DNA of 64,000 nt. It comes from JAVBKV01 sp031553885. Its GTDB lineage: Bacteria; Bacteroidota; Bacteroidia; Bacteroidales; Azobacteroidaceae. Position 1 is the first letter of the stretch. Each line of letters starts with the position of its first letter. The position numbers and the translations under genes were made by a program. The notes below the pieces were generated by a model that did not search any database, was not told where the DNA came from, and worked only from the letters and a program-made list of their open reading frames with translations. The stretch covers positions 35,634 through 99,633 of the forward strand of contig JAVBKV010000060.1 of NCBI GenBank assembly GCA_031553885.1, given 5' to 3'. This document shows positions 46,120 to 56,325 of this stretch, in pieces.

Positions 46120-48203
46120 TTAATCCGTTTTCACAACTTCTGCCGGATTTACTTTGGCAACCTCATTTATTTTGTAGATAATAGTCAATATCATAACCAT
46201 GACCATTATTAGTAATACACCCGAATAAAAAAGAATCTTAGGAAAAGACGGGTGATGATCATCCGACATGTCCTTTGTCATTACCCGGATGAAGTAATCG
46301 GCCAGCAGAGAAGCGAGAGACCAGGAGATCAGTAAGATGATCAGGTAGGTTTTGCCGAACAGGAAAAATATATCCCTAAAAACCGCTCCATTTACCTTGC
46401 GGATGGCTACTTCTTTTCTCCTATGTTCGGTTTTAAGGGCTATGGATGAGTATATTCCGATAAAACTTAAAACTACGCACACCAATGACATGAGGGTGGT
46501 TACATCAAAAAGGCCGGAAATGGCTAAATTATCCTTTTGTTGTCCGGCTTTTTCGTTGATGTTCAGTAGTTGTAAATCATTGTTTATTTGTTGATACTTA
46601 CTCAAAAACTGCTTCATTGATTTTCGGACTTCCTTCGATTTACCGGACATTGTCTTAAAATATAACTCGGAGCGATGCCTATTATGCAGGCTTGAAGTTT
46701 CCTTGTTTGAATTGGTAAATGCAAGTAAACGCATCCCGTCGTATACAAAACAATTGCTGTTGACAATTCCGACTACTGTGTAATACGTTTTTGTGAGTTC
46801 GTTCTGTATCCGGGATCCGAGCATGGAACCATCCGGATTAAGTCTTTTTTCGAGGTTTTCTGAAATAACAATCTCGTCTGGTTGGTCCGGATTTAAAAAC
46901 CGACCTCTTATAGGGGTGATGTGAAACAATGGAGCAAAATTTTCATCCACGGAAAATGTACTGGGGTACCAATGTGTTTCTGTAAGAAACCGTTCCTGCT
47001 GTACGACAGAAGAAGAAATAATCCGGGGATCGGAAGTAATCTGTTGAATGGCTGATTCATACTCATCCGGTCGATCCTCCAGACCACCGGGATACAAAGT
47101 AAACCGGCCAGCAGGATACCCCATAGAAAATAAAGCCACATCAGGGGGCGTACGGAATGGTATGAAAAATACATGTCCAGAGCAGAAAGCCGGTTATCTA
47201 ATATGGGTAAGATTAGTTCAATGATGAAAAGAGAAAAAAGAAAAGCAACAAATAGTCCTATCAGAATCTCTCCGAAAAAAAGGTAGAATAATTGCAGGCG
47301 ATTGCTACCTGCTACTTTCCGGATACCACATTCACGGGTCCGTTTGAAAAACAAGCTCAGGGTAAAAGAGATATAATTGAACAGCGCGGAGATTAATAAA
47401 AGACTGCCTATTAATATAATAATACTTATAGCTAGTAGTTCCTGAGGGGTAATCTGACTCACCTTCTCCGGATATGCTTCTAATTTCAGAATCTTACCTC
47501 CTGTTTCCGGATTTTGCAGTTGAGCTCTTTCGATATATTGCAAAAACTCTTTCGGAGAACTGTTCTTTTTAATCCGGATTTTAGGATAGACTTTTGTGTT
47601 TGTTGTCTTTTTTTGATTATTTAAGATAAAAACACCCTTTGCTACAGTAATATCCTCATTCAGAATTCCATAAACAGTGTAGGTCCCCATTCCCGATATA
47701 TAAACGGTTTTTCCGATTGCCTTTTTATATCCGAACATTTTTTTTGCCAATCTCTTAGGTAGAATCAAGGCATCCGGGATCTGTGTTATTTTTTTGTGGC
47801 TTTCCGGTTCAAGTGTTATGGAATGAAAGGAAAAAAAGTTCGTATCGACTTCCTGTACCCCTTCATTGAACAAGGGAGAGTCTTCTTTATCTTCTGTCCT
47901 CAGTTGGGCATGAATCTGTATTCCGGAATAGGTTATTTCTTCTATTTGCGGGACTTGTTGGTATCGGTCATTTGTATCCGACAGACTCATCGAATAATGC
48001 ATATTTCCTCCTTCCGAATTGATTGCAGAGAGGTTGTACGATCGTTCAGCTCTCGGGTAACTGTTCTCGGTACTATAATTTATAAAGAACATCCAGCAGG
48101 AAAAGAAAGTGAATCCTACTGCTAATCCCAGTATATTAAGTAAAGACTGAAATTTGTTTTTCCAGATATTCCGGAATGCTATTTTTAGATAATGTAAAAT
48201 CAT
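46120..48203 (-). pseudogene. broken FtsX-type ABC transporter permease (internal deletion with frameshift)
   Basis: Two overlapping minus-strand frames (48203-46908 and 47139-46120) together cover one permease of the type encoded three times upstream. The first gives the N-terminus MILHYLKIAFRNIWKNKFQS up to WRIDRMSM at about residue 380; the second resumes at about YESAIQQITSDPRI and ends AKVNPAEVVKTD. Aligned by eye with the 787-802-residue siblings, about 75-95 codons after IDRMS(V/L) are missing and the frame changes near 47060-47075. The membrane helix normally found there is lost. Both parts keep open frames, so the deletion is probably recent, or the C-terminal part may be expressed alone. 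Confidence 0.85.
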
Positions 48204-48249
48204 ACTGTTAATTTTTTGTTATTCGGCAGGCTTGGAATCTGCTCTTATG

Positions 48250-50619
48250 TTATTCTGTTTTTACTACTTCTGCTGGATTTTCTTTTGCTACTTTCAATAT
48301 CCTGAAAATGATTGTCAGTATAATCAATAGGAAGAAAACAATATAAATACCGGTAAAAAAGAGCGTATTCAGGGATATCCGTACTGAGTATTCTTCCAAC
48401 CATTTGTTTCCTAACAGATAAACGAAAGGCATGACAAGTACAAAGGCTAAGGAATATAAAATTACGTAGTTTTTACAGAATAAGACCAGAATCTCCCGGA
48501 GGGTTGCTCCGTTGATTTTCCGGATAGCCACTTCTTTCCGTTGCTTTTCAGTTCTCATTACGATAGAAGAATACAAACCAAGAAAACAGATGATCATTGC
48601 AATGACTCCGAATAAAGAGGCTAGTTTGCCGATAAAGACTTCTCTTTCCAGGTGATATTCGTTTATTTCTTCCGAGAATATCCGGAATGTTGTAGGAAGT
48701 TGTTCCGGAAGGAATTCGCGTATGCATTTTTCCATGTGTTGTTTTACTTCCTGTTGTTTTCCGGGAACGGATTTAACGTACAGTATAAAATAATTCCACT
48801 TGGGATCTACCGGAAGGAATACTGCCGGAGCTTTTTCTCCTGATTGAATAATATTGTTTTTTATTTCTGTCCTGACCATTTGGGTTATACTGTTGATCCG
48901 GAAGGTTTCTTCCCCGATAATCAGGGTTTTATTTAATGGATTTTCATCTGCATCTAAACTGGCAAAGACTTCATCTACTACAGCTTGGTGCGTATCCGTA
49001 GTATCATCGAAGAAAGATCCGGCTTTTTTTTTTATTTTGAAAAAGTCGAAGAAACGGGAAGATACCCTGTATTCTTTTATTAACTGGTTTTCGGAAAATG
49101 GCGTTTGTATATACCTCCATCGGGTGTATCCCGAGGCTGGAGATTGAGTATAAATACAATCCTCAACCCAGGGGGAAGACTGTATTTTCTGGATCAGGAT
49201 GTCTCTTTTACCATTTAAATACGGACCATCATAGCTAATGTAAGAAATAATGGATTCTTTTTCACCGGGTGTTAGTGAAGCATAGATTTCCGAACGAAAT
49301 TTAGTAATTTGTAAATGTGCGATTAAAGCGGTAGTGGTGAAAGCCAGAAAAATGACCATTTGTAAAAATAATACGAAGTTCTGTACAGTGGATTTTTTCC
49401 CTTTTTTAGAAATTCCCAGAACTATCTTCTGAACACTCAACCGATCGATTGTCCTGGCTGGGAGTAAACAGAGCAGCAGCCCTATTATCGAGCCAACAAT
49501 AAGGTATTGTAGTAGTTGGATCTTGATTGTTTGGGAAATATAGAACGCATCGATCGATACCTCTTCTAATATCGGATTAAAGTAGGGCTGAAAGAAATCA
49601 ATGATAACCAGGCTGATGAGGATGGCTATCGATAAGGCCAGCATAAATTCGGTATAGAACAGCCAAAATGTCTGTAGTCTCCCTGAACCATTTGCCTTGC
49701 GAATGGCGCATTCTTTAAGTCGATTGTAAAACTGGGCAATCAGGAAGGAGATGTAGTAGACAGAGGAAGTCAGCAAAATCAGTGTCCCAACCAGAGCAAA
49801 GATTCCCAGAGTGATCTGTAGTTGACGGTTGTTGATGTTGTCAAAACGAAAAATCTGCAACTTCCCACTGGCTCCGTTCTGGATATCGCTGTCGGTAACG
49901 ATATTTTTCAGGTCGTTTATTTTTTTCTGAAATAATTTCGGATCGACTCCTTTCCGAAGCATGATGAACAATGCATTACCGTAAAAATTGCGATCTTTTT
50001 CGTCTCTTTTTAATTGACTGTTATGAATCCTATTGAATATGAAACCGTGATTGTTGTCGTCTAAGGAAGAGGATGGAGGTAAATCCCGGAGTATTCCGGT
50101 AATCCGGAACGGATTTCCGGATAGCAGGATAGTGGATCCGACTAATGACTGAGTGTTACTGATTTTTCTTGCAATATGTTCAAATAAAATAACGCTATTC
50201 TCTGTTTGCTTGACTGTTTGTTCATCTCCCTCTGTAAATGACAAGGAGAAAAATGACAGGAAGGACGTGTCTGCTTCCGCCAATAGAATGTCGTATGGGA
50301 TTTCCTGTTGGTCCTTCAACTGAATTTGTGCATTGAAATGATCCCAATCCATACAGGTAGTCTTTTCTACATCATTCGGAAACTGATCGGCTATCAAGCG
50401 TTCTGAACCAACCAAGCCTCCACCATAAGGTTCAATCTTCAATTTGTATATACGGTCGGCTCCCGGGTAAGAAGAATCCTTGTCTAAATAAAAGCGAATA
50501 ATGTATCCGCACCAGGCAAAACAAACGATTCCTACGGCTACACCCAGTATTCCGATTAAATTCTGGACTTTGTATTTCCAAAGGTTACGAAACGCTATTT
50601 TTAGATAATGTAAAATCAT
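48250..50619 (-). CDS. FtsX-type ABC transporter permease (MacB_PCD/FtsX)
   Basis: 789 residues, about eight to ten membrane helices with two large extracytoplasmic domains, each followed by an FtsX-type helix cluster. N-terminus MILHYLKIAFRNLWKYKVQ, mid-protein IDRLSVQKIVLGISKKGKK, then MRTEKQRKEVAIRKINGAT and the end KENPAEVVKTE are shared by all members of this array. Its ATPase is not encoded here. Probably moves peptides or envelope molecules, or transmits force to the adaptor, as MacB does. Confidence 0.88.
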   Translation of the reverse strand: MILHYLKIAFRNLWKYKVQNLIGILGVAVGIVCFAWCGYIIRFYLDKDSSYPGADRIYKLKIEPYGGGLVGSERLIADQFPNDVEKTTCMDWDHFNAQIQLKDQQEIPYDILLAEADTSFLSFFSLSFTEGDEQTVKQTENSVILFEHIARKISNTQSLVGSTILLSGNPFRITGILRDLPPSSSLDDNNHGFIFNRIHNSQLKRDEKDRNFYGNALFIMLRKGVDPKLFQKKINDLKNIVTDSDIQNGASGKLQIFRFDNINNRQLQITLGIFALVGTLILLTSSVYYISFLIAQFYNRLKECAIRKANGSGRLQTFWLFYTEFMLALSIAILISLVIIDFFQPYFNPILEEVSIDAFYISQTIKIQLLQYLIVGSIIGLLLCLLPARTIDRLSVQKIVLGISKKGKKSTVQNFVLFLQMVIFLAFTTTALIAHLQITKFRSEIYASLTPGEKESIISYISYDGPYLNGKRDILIQKIQSSPWVEDCIYTQSPASGYTRWRYIQTPFSENQLIKEYRVSSRFFDFFKIKKKAGSFFDDTTDTHQAVVDEVFASLDADENPLNKTLIIGEETFRINSITQMVRTEIKNNIIQSGEKAPAVFLPVDPKWNYFILYVKSVPGKQQEVKQHMEKCIREFLPEQLPTTFRIFSEEINEYHLEREVFIGKLASLFGVIAMIICFLGLYSSIVMRTEKQRKEVAIRKINGATLREILVLFCKNYVILYSLAFVLVMPFVYLLGNKWLEEYSVRISLNTLFFTGIYIVFFLLIILTIIFRILKVAKENPAEVVKTE

Positions 50620-50641
50620 GCTGTTAATTAGTTGCTATTCG

Positions 50642-50660
50642 GGCAGGTTTGGAACCTGCC
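50642..50660 (-). repeat. small hairpin between permease genes
   Basis: GGCAGGTTTGGAACCTGCC forms an 8-bp stem with a 3-base loop between two permease genes. A similar, less perfect sequence (GGCAGGCTTGGAATCTGC) stands at 48225-48242 in the next gap, so spacer and gene were duplicated together. It may lower expression of downstream copies. Confidence 0.55.
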
Positions 50661-50666
50661 TTTACG

Positions 50667-53075
50667 TTATTCCTTTTTTACTACTTCCGCCGGGTTAATT
50701 CTTGCCACTCTCAATACGTGGTACAATATGGCCGAAACTAACAGGCAAGCTGCAATAATCCATATTCCAACGAATACCCAGAGAGAAATAGGGGAGTGAT
50801 CGACATACATTTTCAACCAGTGCGCAACACCCCAGCCGACGAGGATAAAAGCCGGAATGGAGACGATAGTCAACAAAATCAGGTATTTCCTGAAGAATAG
50901 GGAAAGTATGTCTGTCATCCTGGCTCCGTTTATTTTACGAATGGCTACTTCTTTCCTTCTTTGTTCGGTATTCAGTGAAACGGAAGAATAAACGCCCAAC
51001 AGGCTAATCGCAATAGAAATAAAAGTGAGCACTAATAATAAATTGGACAGCATGTTTTCAACCAGATAAATGGCTTTGATTTGTTTATCGAGAGTTGTCA
51101 GTTCATACGGAATGGTTTCCGGCAGGTACCGGCGTATAATTTGATTGATTTCTTTTAAGGCTTGTTCCTTATTTTCCGGATCTGTTTTTACATAGATAAG
51201 TCCTGTATTTTGAACGGGTACGTAAAAAACAGGAGGAATTTTTCTGCTTGAGGAAAACATACGTTCGTCTTTAATAATTCCGGTAATGGTGTAGGTACCG
51301 CTCCAGCTTCTTACCTGCATGCCGATTATATCGTCCTTACCGATCAACCGGGCTGCGGTTTCATTGACTACCATTTCATCCGGTTTTCCCTGAGTCAGAA
51401 AATGTCCTTTTACCATGGGAATATGGCAAAAATCAGGATAATTATGATCTGTATTGAAGATTCCCAGCATCCTGCTGCTGTTGTCCGCTGTTTCTACTTT
51501 TCCTTCCCACTGGAAATCGGTCATCGTTTCACCTGTATTGGCTAATTCGTTTTGTACGAGTAGTAGTTGTTCCGGCTTGAACCGTTCTTTCAACAATTCG
51601 TAGATTTCGGTTCCGTAGGGTCTTAATAATTGGTGATAAAACTTAACTTCAATTGTATTTTCTTTTTCTTCCTGCGACATGCCTTTCAAGGTGTTTTTTT
51701 CCATATAGTTTAGTTGCCTCAGTAAAAAAAACGAAGCTGTAATAAACAGAATGGAAACGAACAACTGAATGCCTAACAGGAAAAATCGCGGACCGGTTTT
51801 CTTTCCTGTGGCTGATCCTCCGAATAAGGCTGTGCGTACGCTCATCCGGTCGATTACATGAAACGGCAGGATACTGAGGAGGGCGGCCAATAAAATCCCG
51901 ATCAGGATGTATTGAAGCAGTTGAACGGATAGTATTTTACTGTCTAAATATAAAAAGGATGGTAATACAGGATTTATGTGAGGCAGGAATAAATAAACCC
52001 AGAGGAACCCGAATAGTCCTGCAATTAAAACGGCAATAACGATTTCTGTGAAAAACAGGGAATACGTTTGTCGTGAATTTGCACAAACGGTTTTGCGGAC
52101 GGCGCATTCTTTCAGTCGGTTTAAAAATAATCCGACCGTAAATGATATGTAATTGAACAGAGCTACGGCCAATATCATGAATCCGATACCGGAAACTAAT
52201 AACAACAGGATCGACAACATACCGTCTGACTGCTTGTTCAGGGTTTGGGAAAAAGGTAGCAAATAATATCCTTTACTCCTATTCCAGAGGCTTTCTGTAC
52301 CGCGAACCTCCTGCGGTTGATAATTCTGAATTTTCCGGTTGAAGTTTTCGGGATCAATACCCTGCTTCAACGTAACTAATGAAACGGGATGGCGTTGTCC
52401 GGTTTGGGTATCGGGCCGAAGCCTGCCTTCTTCATCCAATACGATCAATCCATCCAGTGTTGTATTTTCGTAAATGTTCAGTATTGAATTACGTAACCAA
52501 TCTTTCATCACACCCCGTACCATATAAATCACCGGTTTTATGAACGTCTTATCATTCTCACGATTATACTTTTCCAATTGTAATGTCAGCTGTTTACCAA
52601 TGGGAGATGTTTTTCCGAATATTTTTTGTGCAGTCGACTGGGATAATACGATGGAGTTGGGCGAATGACAGATTGCAGACTCCGAACCTTCCAACAACGG
52701 CCAGGAGAAGAAATCCAACCAGGTTGTATCCGCTTCTAAGAATCTTAAATCGTATGTTTTTTTTTCTTCTTCTGATGAGAACAACATCGGATTCAGCACT
52801 TCGCAAACCGTTTGTTTCTCTATTTCCGGAAATTCCTGCTGCAGGTAAGCTCCCAAAGAAGGTAAAGCAGGAAAATTATGACCCTCAATGGTGAGTATCG
52901 AATAAATCCGTTCTGGATTGTTGTATTGGTTATCCATATTGCTAAAATAACGTACAAAATAAAGGCACAGAGCGAAACCGGTGATGGCAACACTTAGTCC
53001 GAGAATTCCGGTCAGGTACTGGAATTTGTATTTTTTCAGGTTTCTGAAAGCTGTTTTTAGATAGTGAAATAGCAT
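50667..53075 (-). CDS. FtsX-type ABC transporter permease
   Basis: 802 residues from ATG at 53075 (MLFHYLKTAFRNLKKYKFQ); a longer frame from 53150 would place 25 unrelated residues before the conserved start and overlap the upstream gene, so it is rejected. Layout as in its neighbours: IDRMSVRTALFGGSATGKK in the middle, LNTEQRRKEVAIRKINGAR, and RINPAEVVKKE at the end. Third large permease of the array in transcription order from 55465 being two. Confidence 0.88.
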   Translation of the reverse strand: MLFHYLKTAFRNLKKYKFQYLTGILGLSVAITGFALCLYFVRYFSNMDNQYNNPERIYSILTIEGHNFPALPSLGAYLQQEFPEIEKQTVCEVLNPMLFSSEEEKKTYDLRFLEADTTWLDFFSWPLLEGSESAICHSPNSIVLSQSTAQKIFGKTSPIGKQLTLQLEKYNRENDKTFIKPVIYMVRGVMKDWLRNSILNIYENTTLDGLIVLDEEGRLRPDTQTGQRHPVSLVTLKQGIDPENFNRKIQNYQPQEVRGTESLWNRSKGYYLLPFSQTLNKQSDGMLSILLLLVSGIGFMILAVALFNYISFTVGLFLNRLKECAVRKTVCANSRQTYSLFFTEIVIAVLIAGLFGFLWVYLFLPHINPVLPSFLYLDSKILSVQLLQYILIGILLAALLSILPFHVIDRMSVRTALFGGSATGKKTGPRFFLLGIQLFVSILFITASFFLLRQLNYMEKNTLKGMSQEEKENTIEVKFYHQLLRPYGTEIYELLKERFKPEQLLLVQNELANTGETMTDFQWEGKVETADNSSRMLGIFNTDHNYPDFCHIPMVKGHFLTQGKPDEMVVNETAARLIGKDDIIGMQVRSWSGTYTITGIIKDERMFSSSRKIPPVFYVPVQNTGLIYVKTDPENKEQALKEINQIIRRYLPETIPYELTTLDKQIKAIYLVENMLSNLLLVLTFISIAISLLGVYSSVSLNTEQRRKEVAIRKINGARMTDILSLFFRKYLILLTIVSIPAFILVGWGVAHWLKMYVDHSPISLWVFVGIWIIAACLLVSAILYHVLRVARINPAEVVKKE

Positions 53076-53101
53076 AATTGAGGGCTGTATTTGAATTAAT
53101 T

Positions 53102-55465
53102 TTATTCTGTTTTTATTACTTCCGCCGGATTTTCCTGAGCAACTTTCCATATTCTGAAAATGATTGTTCCGATTACCAATGTCAATATCATCAGGTATAT
53201 ACTCAAAAAGAAAATCCAGTTCAGGGAAATTCGCTGGTTATAATCTTCTAACCATTTGTTTCCCATGTAATAAATTACAGGAAAAACAAGAATACAGGCT
53301 CCGGTTAATATCCGGATATAAGTCCGGGCAAACAGCCGGATGATTTCCCAAATACCGGCTCCGTTGATTTTCCGAATAGCAATCTCCTTCCGCCGTCGAT
53401 CGGTATTCAAAGCAATCGATGAATAAAGACTCAAAAGGCAAATCATCAGAGCTACCGAACCGAGTATAAATAGAAATTCCGAGAGTAATGATTCCGGACC
53501 AAACTGTTGTTTTTTGAGATCTTCCGCCAACGTGGAAATCTTTAACTCAAGTGTTTCCGGAAGAAATTCCCGAATGGATTTCTCAATGTGTAATTTAGCA
53601 TCTTTCAATCGTCCGGGGACCGATTGAGCATAAATGACATAAAAATCTCCATTGCGAATGTCCAACGTGGAATAAAAGTGAGGACACTTTTGCATGGCGA
53701 GACTATTATTTTCCTTGGTTTTTTGAATGTTCTTCATAATCCCGATAATAGTAAATTCTCCATAATCACAGGTAAATGTTTTTCCGATAGAATTTTCACC
53801 AGGATATAAAGCTGCAAAGCTTTCATCAATCACAGCCTCCTGAGGGTTGGAAGTATCTGGGAAAAACGTTCCGGCAACCATTTCTCCTCTGAAAAAATCA
53901 AGGAATTGCGGAGAAACACCATACATAAACGCAGGTGCTGTCTTCTGGTCCAGTACTCCGGAAACATCCAGAAGAGCAGAGTAATTGGAGACTTCTGAAT
54001 AGCTGTAAATCGCTTTTTCAATGTATGGAGATGCCTGGATGTTGGATAATAGGATTTCTTTTTTTCCTTTCAATTGATTCGAACTACTGACGCAGGAAAT
54101 AATATTTTCTTTTTCTTCTTCCGTGAACGAATTGAATATATGGGTATACACGGTCTTGATTTGCATTTGTAGTATCAGTGATGTTGAAATGAAAAATAAA
54201 AAAATGATTATCTGAATGAACAAAATTACTGAACGGACTTTTGATTTTTTTCCACTTTTTGAAACACCGGATAAAATACGTTGAATGCTGTGGCGGTCAA
54301 TTATTTTTGCCGGAATATAACACAACAATGCCGACAAAGGAAGCCCTGCAACTAAATATTCTATCAATTGTTTTTTTATTTCAGCATAATCAAATGAGAA
54401 ATGAGTGGTAATTTCTATATTCATCAGATAAGGTTTGATCAAATCTAACAATAGAAAACTGATGAAAAAAGCAATCGATAAGGCGATTATAAATTCTATA
54501 AAGAAAAGCCAGAACGTTTGAATGGAAGAAGATCCACTGACTTTTCTGATTGCAGCTTCCCTGAAACGCTCGTAAAACTGTGTCAGTAAAAATGAGATAA
54601 AATTGAATAGTGTCGTTAATAAAATCAGGAAAGCAACTCCATAAATAATGAGAAATAGAGCTTTAGGTGTTTCATTAAAATCGACATTGATAGGCGATAC
54701 CTTGATGGAATTGCTATTCTCATCTCCTGATTTCCGGAACAGGTTGCCGGATTGATTTAATTGGGTTTGAAAATTTTCAGGGTTTACATTCTTTTTTAAT
54801 AATACAAATGCACGGCATTCCGTGCCCGGACTAAACTTCGATTGAGACAAATCACTGTCTGTCAAATTAAAAATAAATCCTTTGGTATCCATTCCCAATG
54901 TAGAATTGGCTGGAAGGTCATTTAAAATGCCAGTTACCTGTAGTAATTTATCTTTTAGTTGAATGTTTCCTCCAATGAGTGATTGAGGATCTCCAAAATT
55001 TTTGGCAAATGTTTCGAATAAGACGACGCTGTTAGGAGTCCGGATAATTGCCTGTTTTGTACCGGCAATCGTAGTTAGGGAGAAAAATGAAAGAAGAGAC
55101 GTATCTGCCTCTGTCAGATTGAATTCATACGGAATGTCCTTCTTTCCCGAAAAAGAAATTGATTCTGTTTCGTGTGTGCGACGCAGGATATACGTTTGTT
55201 TTTCCACCTCATTCGGATGGTTGGAGATCAGGTACTGCTCAATATTCGTAGCCAATTTTAATTTTACTGACCATTTATCGAGTTCCAGTACATACATCCG
55301 GCTTGCATTTGGATAATGAGAATCCATTCCCATAATGAATCGGGGAAAGTAGCAGATTAGGGTAAAGCAGATTAATCCCACCGAAACTCCAATGATGCCA
55401 ATGGTATTCTGGAATTTATATTTCCACAGATTACGGAATGCTATTTTCAGGTAATGTACAATCAT
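53102..55465 (-). CDS. FtsX-type ABC transporter permease
   Basis: 787 residues; first permease of the array in transcription order. N-terminus MIVHYLKIAFRNLWKYKFQ; IDRHSIQRILSGVSKSGKK mid-protein; LNTDRRRKEIAIRKINGAG; end QENPAEVIKTE. It lies 75 bp after the higA stop codon, with a perfect palindrome (55482-55522) in between. Whether it is read from the tolC-hlyD promoter or from the higBA promoter is uncertain. Confidence 0.88.
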   Translation of the reverse strand: MIVHYLKIAFRNLWKYKFQNTIGIIGVSVGLICFTLICYFPRFIMGMDSHYPNASRMYVLELDKWSVKLKLATNIEQYLISNHPNEVEKQTYILRRTHETESISFSGKKDIPYEFNLTEADTSLLSFFSLTTIAGTKQAIIRTPNSVVLFETFAKNFGDPQSLIGGNIQLKDKLLQVTGILNDLPANSTLGMDTKGFIFNLTDSDLSQSKFSPGTECRAFVLLKKNVNPENFQTQLNQSGNLFRKSGDENSNSIKVSPINVDFNETPKALFLIIYGVAFLILLTTLFNFISFLLTQFYERFREAAIRKVSGSSSIQTFWLFFIEFIIALSIAFFISFLLLDLIKPYLMNIEITTHFSFDYAEIKKQLIEYLVAGLPLSALLCYIPAKIIDRHSIQRILSGVSKSGKKSKVRSVILFIQIIIFLFFISTSLILQMQIKTVYTHIFNSFTEEEKENIISCVSSSNQLKGKKEILLSNIQASPYIEKAIYSYSEVSNYSALLDVSGVLDQKTAPAFMYGVSPQFLDFFRGEMVAGTFFPDTSNPQEAVIDESFAALYPGENSIGKTFTCDYGEFTIIGIMKNIQKTKENNSLAMQKCPHFYSTLDIRNGDFYVIYAQSVPGRLKDAKLHIEKSIREFLPETLELKISTLAEDLKKQQFGPESLLSEFLFILGSVALMICLLSLYSSIALNTDRRRKEIAIRKINGAGIWEIIRLFARTYIRILTGACILVFPVIYYMGNKWLEDYNQRISLNWIFFLSIYLMILTLVIGTIIFRIWKVAQENPAEVIKTE

Positions 55466-55481
55466 AACTATTAAAAAACAA

Positions 55482-55522
55482 AAAACGTGTAAATCGTTTT
55501 TGAATATTGATTTACACGTTTT
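55482..55522. promoter_or_regulatory. palindrome between higA and the permease genes (terminator or HigA operator)
   Basis: AAAACGTGTAAATC (55482-55495) is repeated inverted at 55509-55522 around a 13-base loop. The same sequence, AAAAACGTGTAAACC, occurs at 56269-56283 inside the higBA promoter. The lack of a GC-rich stem argues against a strong terminator and for a protein-binding site. Confidence 0.55.
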
Positions 55523-55540
55523 ATTTAATTTTCGTTCTGT

Positions 55541-55858
55541 CTACAAAAAAGAAGCACATAGTTTGCGAATTTCTTCCCAATGTTTCATCTTTTCCTTATC
55601 CTTTCTTGCAATTTGGAGATTGTAACGGGTTTGCATATTGACAAGTAATTCTGCACTTATACCAGTAGATGCTTCCAAAAGCAAAGCAAAATCAACGGAA
55701 ACAGGCCTTTTGGCATTTAGAATGTCATTCAACATGGTGTATGAAATACCGACGACTTTCGCAAAGTGTTTTTGAGAAATTCCTCTGTACTCTAATTCTT
55801 CTTTCACTATTTCTCCCGGATGTACAGGGATTGCTGAATATCCTATACTATTATTCAT
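55541..55858 (-). CDS. higA: HigA-family antitoxin
   Basis: 105 residues with an XRE-type helix-turn-helix (HPGEIVKEELEYRGISQKHF, VVGISYTMLNDILNAKRPV). HPGEIVKEEL and the fold match HigA antitoxins, which neutralise HigB and repress their own operon. Starts 3 bp after the toxin stop codon; toxin-first order is the mark of higBA systems. Confidence 0.88.
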   Translation of the reverse strand: MNNSIGYSAIPVHPGEIVKEELEYRGISQKHFAKVVGISYTMLNDILNAKRPVSVDFALLLEASTGISAELLVNMQTRYNLQIARKDKEKMKHWEEIRKLCASFL

Positions 55859-55861
55859 AAT

Positions 55862-56182
55862 CTACTTATAATGATTTGTAATATCAATAATTCTACAAAC
55901 GGTAACAACTAATCCTGCCGAGGCATCATTCGAAACAATAAATTCAAGTCTATATTGTTTATCAATTCGAATGGATGAAACACCCTGTTTATCTCCTTTC
56001 AAGACTTCATAATTTAATGAATTAATAGGAAATAAAGCCTCTATATTTGGTGTTTCAGCAAGAGTTATTATCCTTTTTATGTAATTTTTTATTACCTGAG
56101 GTTGATAGCGATGTTTCTTATCACTGCATTTTCTCGTATAATAAAGCTCAGCCAAATACTCTTTTTCAAACTTCACAATCAT
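55862..56182 (-). CDS. higB: HigB-family toxin (RelE/ParE superfamily)
   Basis: 106 residues. The RelE-like fold is indicated by SSIRIDKQYRLEFIV and VTVCRIIDITNHYK with the basic residues expected for a ribosome-dependent mRNA endonuclease. It is probably a translation inhibitor controlled by HigA. The pair interrupts an efflux operon, between adaptor and permeases. Confidence 0.85.
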   Translation of the reverse strand: MIVKFEKEYLAELYYTRKCSDKKHRYQPQVIKNYIKRIITLAETPNIEALFPINSLNYEVLKGDKQGVSSIRIDKQYRLEFIVSNDASAGLVVTVCRIIDITNHYK

Positions 56183-56261
56183 TTCATAGTTAATTTTTGA
56201 TTCTGCAAATATAGAATATTTTGGTTGAAAATCATCTAAAAAAGTGGATTTTTAATAAACT

Positions 56262-56294
56262 TAACTATAAAAACGTGTAAACCAATATGTCAAA
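56262..56294 (-). promoter_or_regulatory. putative higBA promoter with overlapping operator
   Basis: Minus strand: TTTG (56291-56294), 21 bases, TATAGTTA (56262-56269). Between them lies GTTTACACG, the half-site that recurs as a palindrome at 55482-55522. A HigA dimer bound there would block the promoter. The leader to higB is about 75 bases. Confidence 0.5.
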
Positions 56295-56325
56295 GAACGA
56301 TTGTGTTAAAAAATTAAGCAAATAA

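Noticed and set aside
53076..53150. Extended N-terminus of the permease starting at 53150
   Set aside because: It overlaps the end of the upstream permease gene, is unlike the conserved M-x-x-HYLK start of the siblings, and a good ATG exists at 53075.
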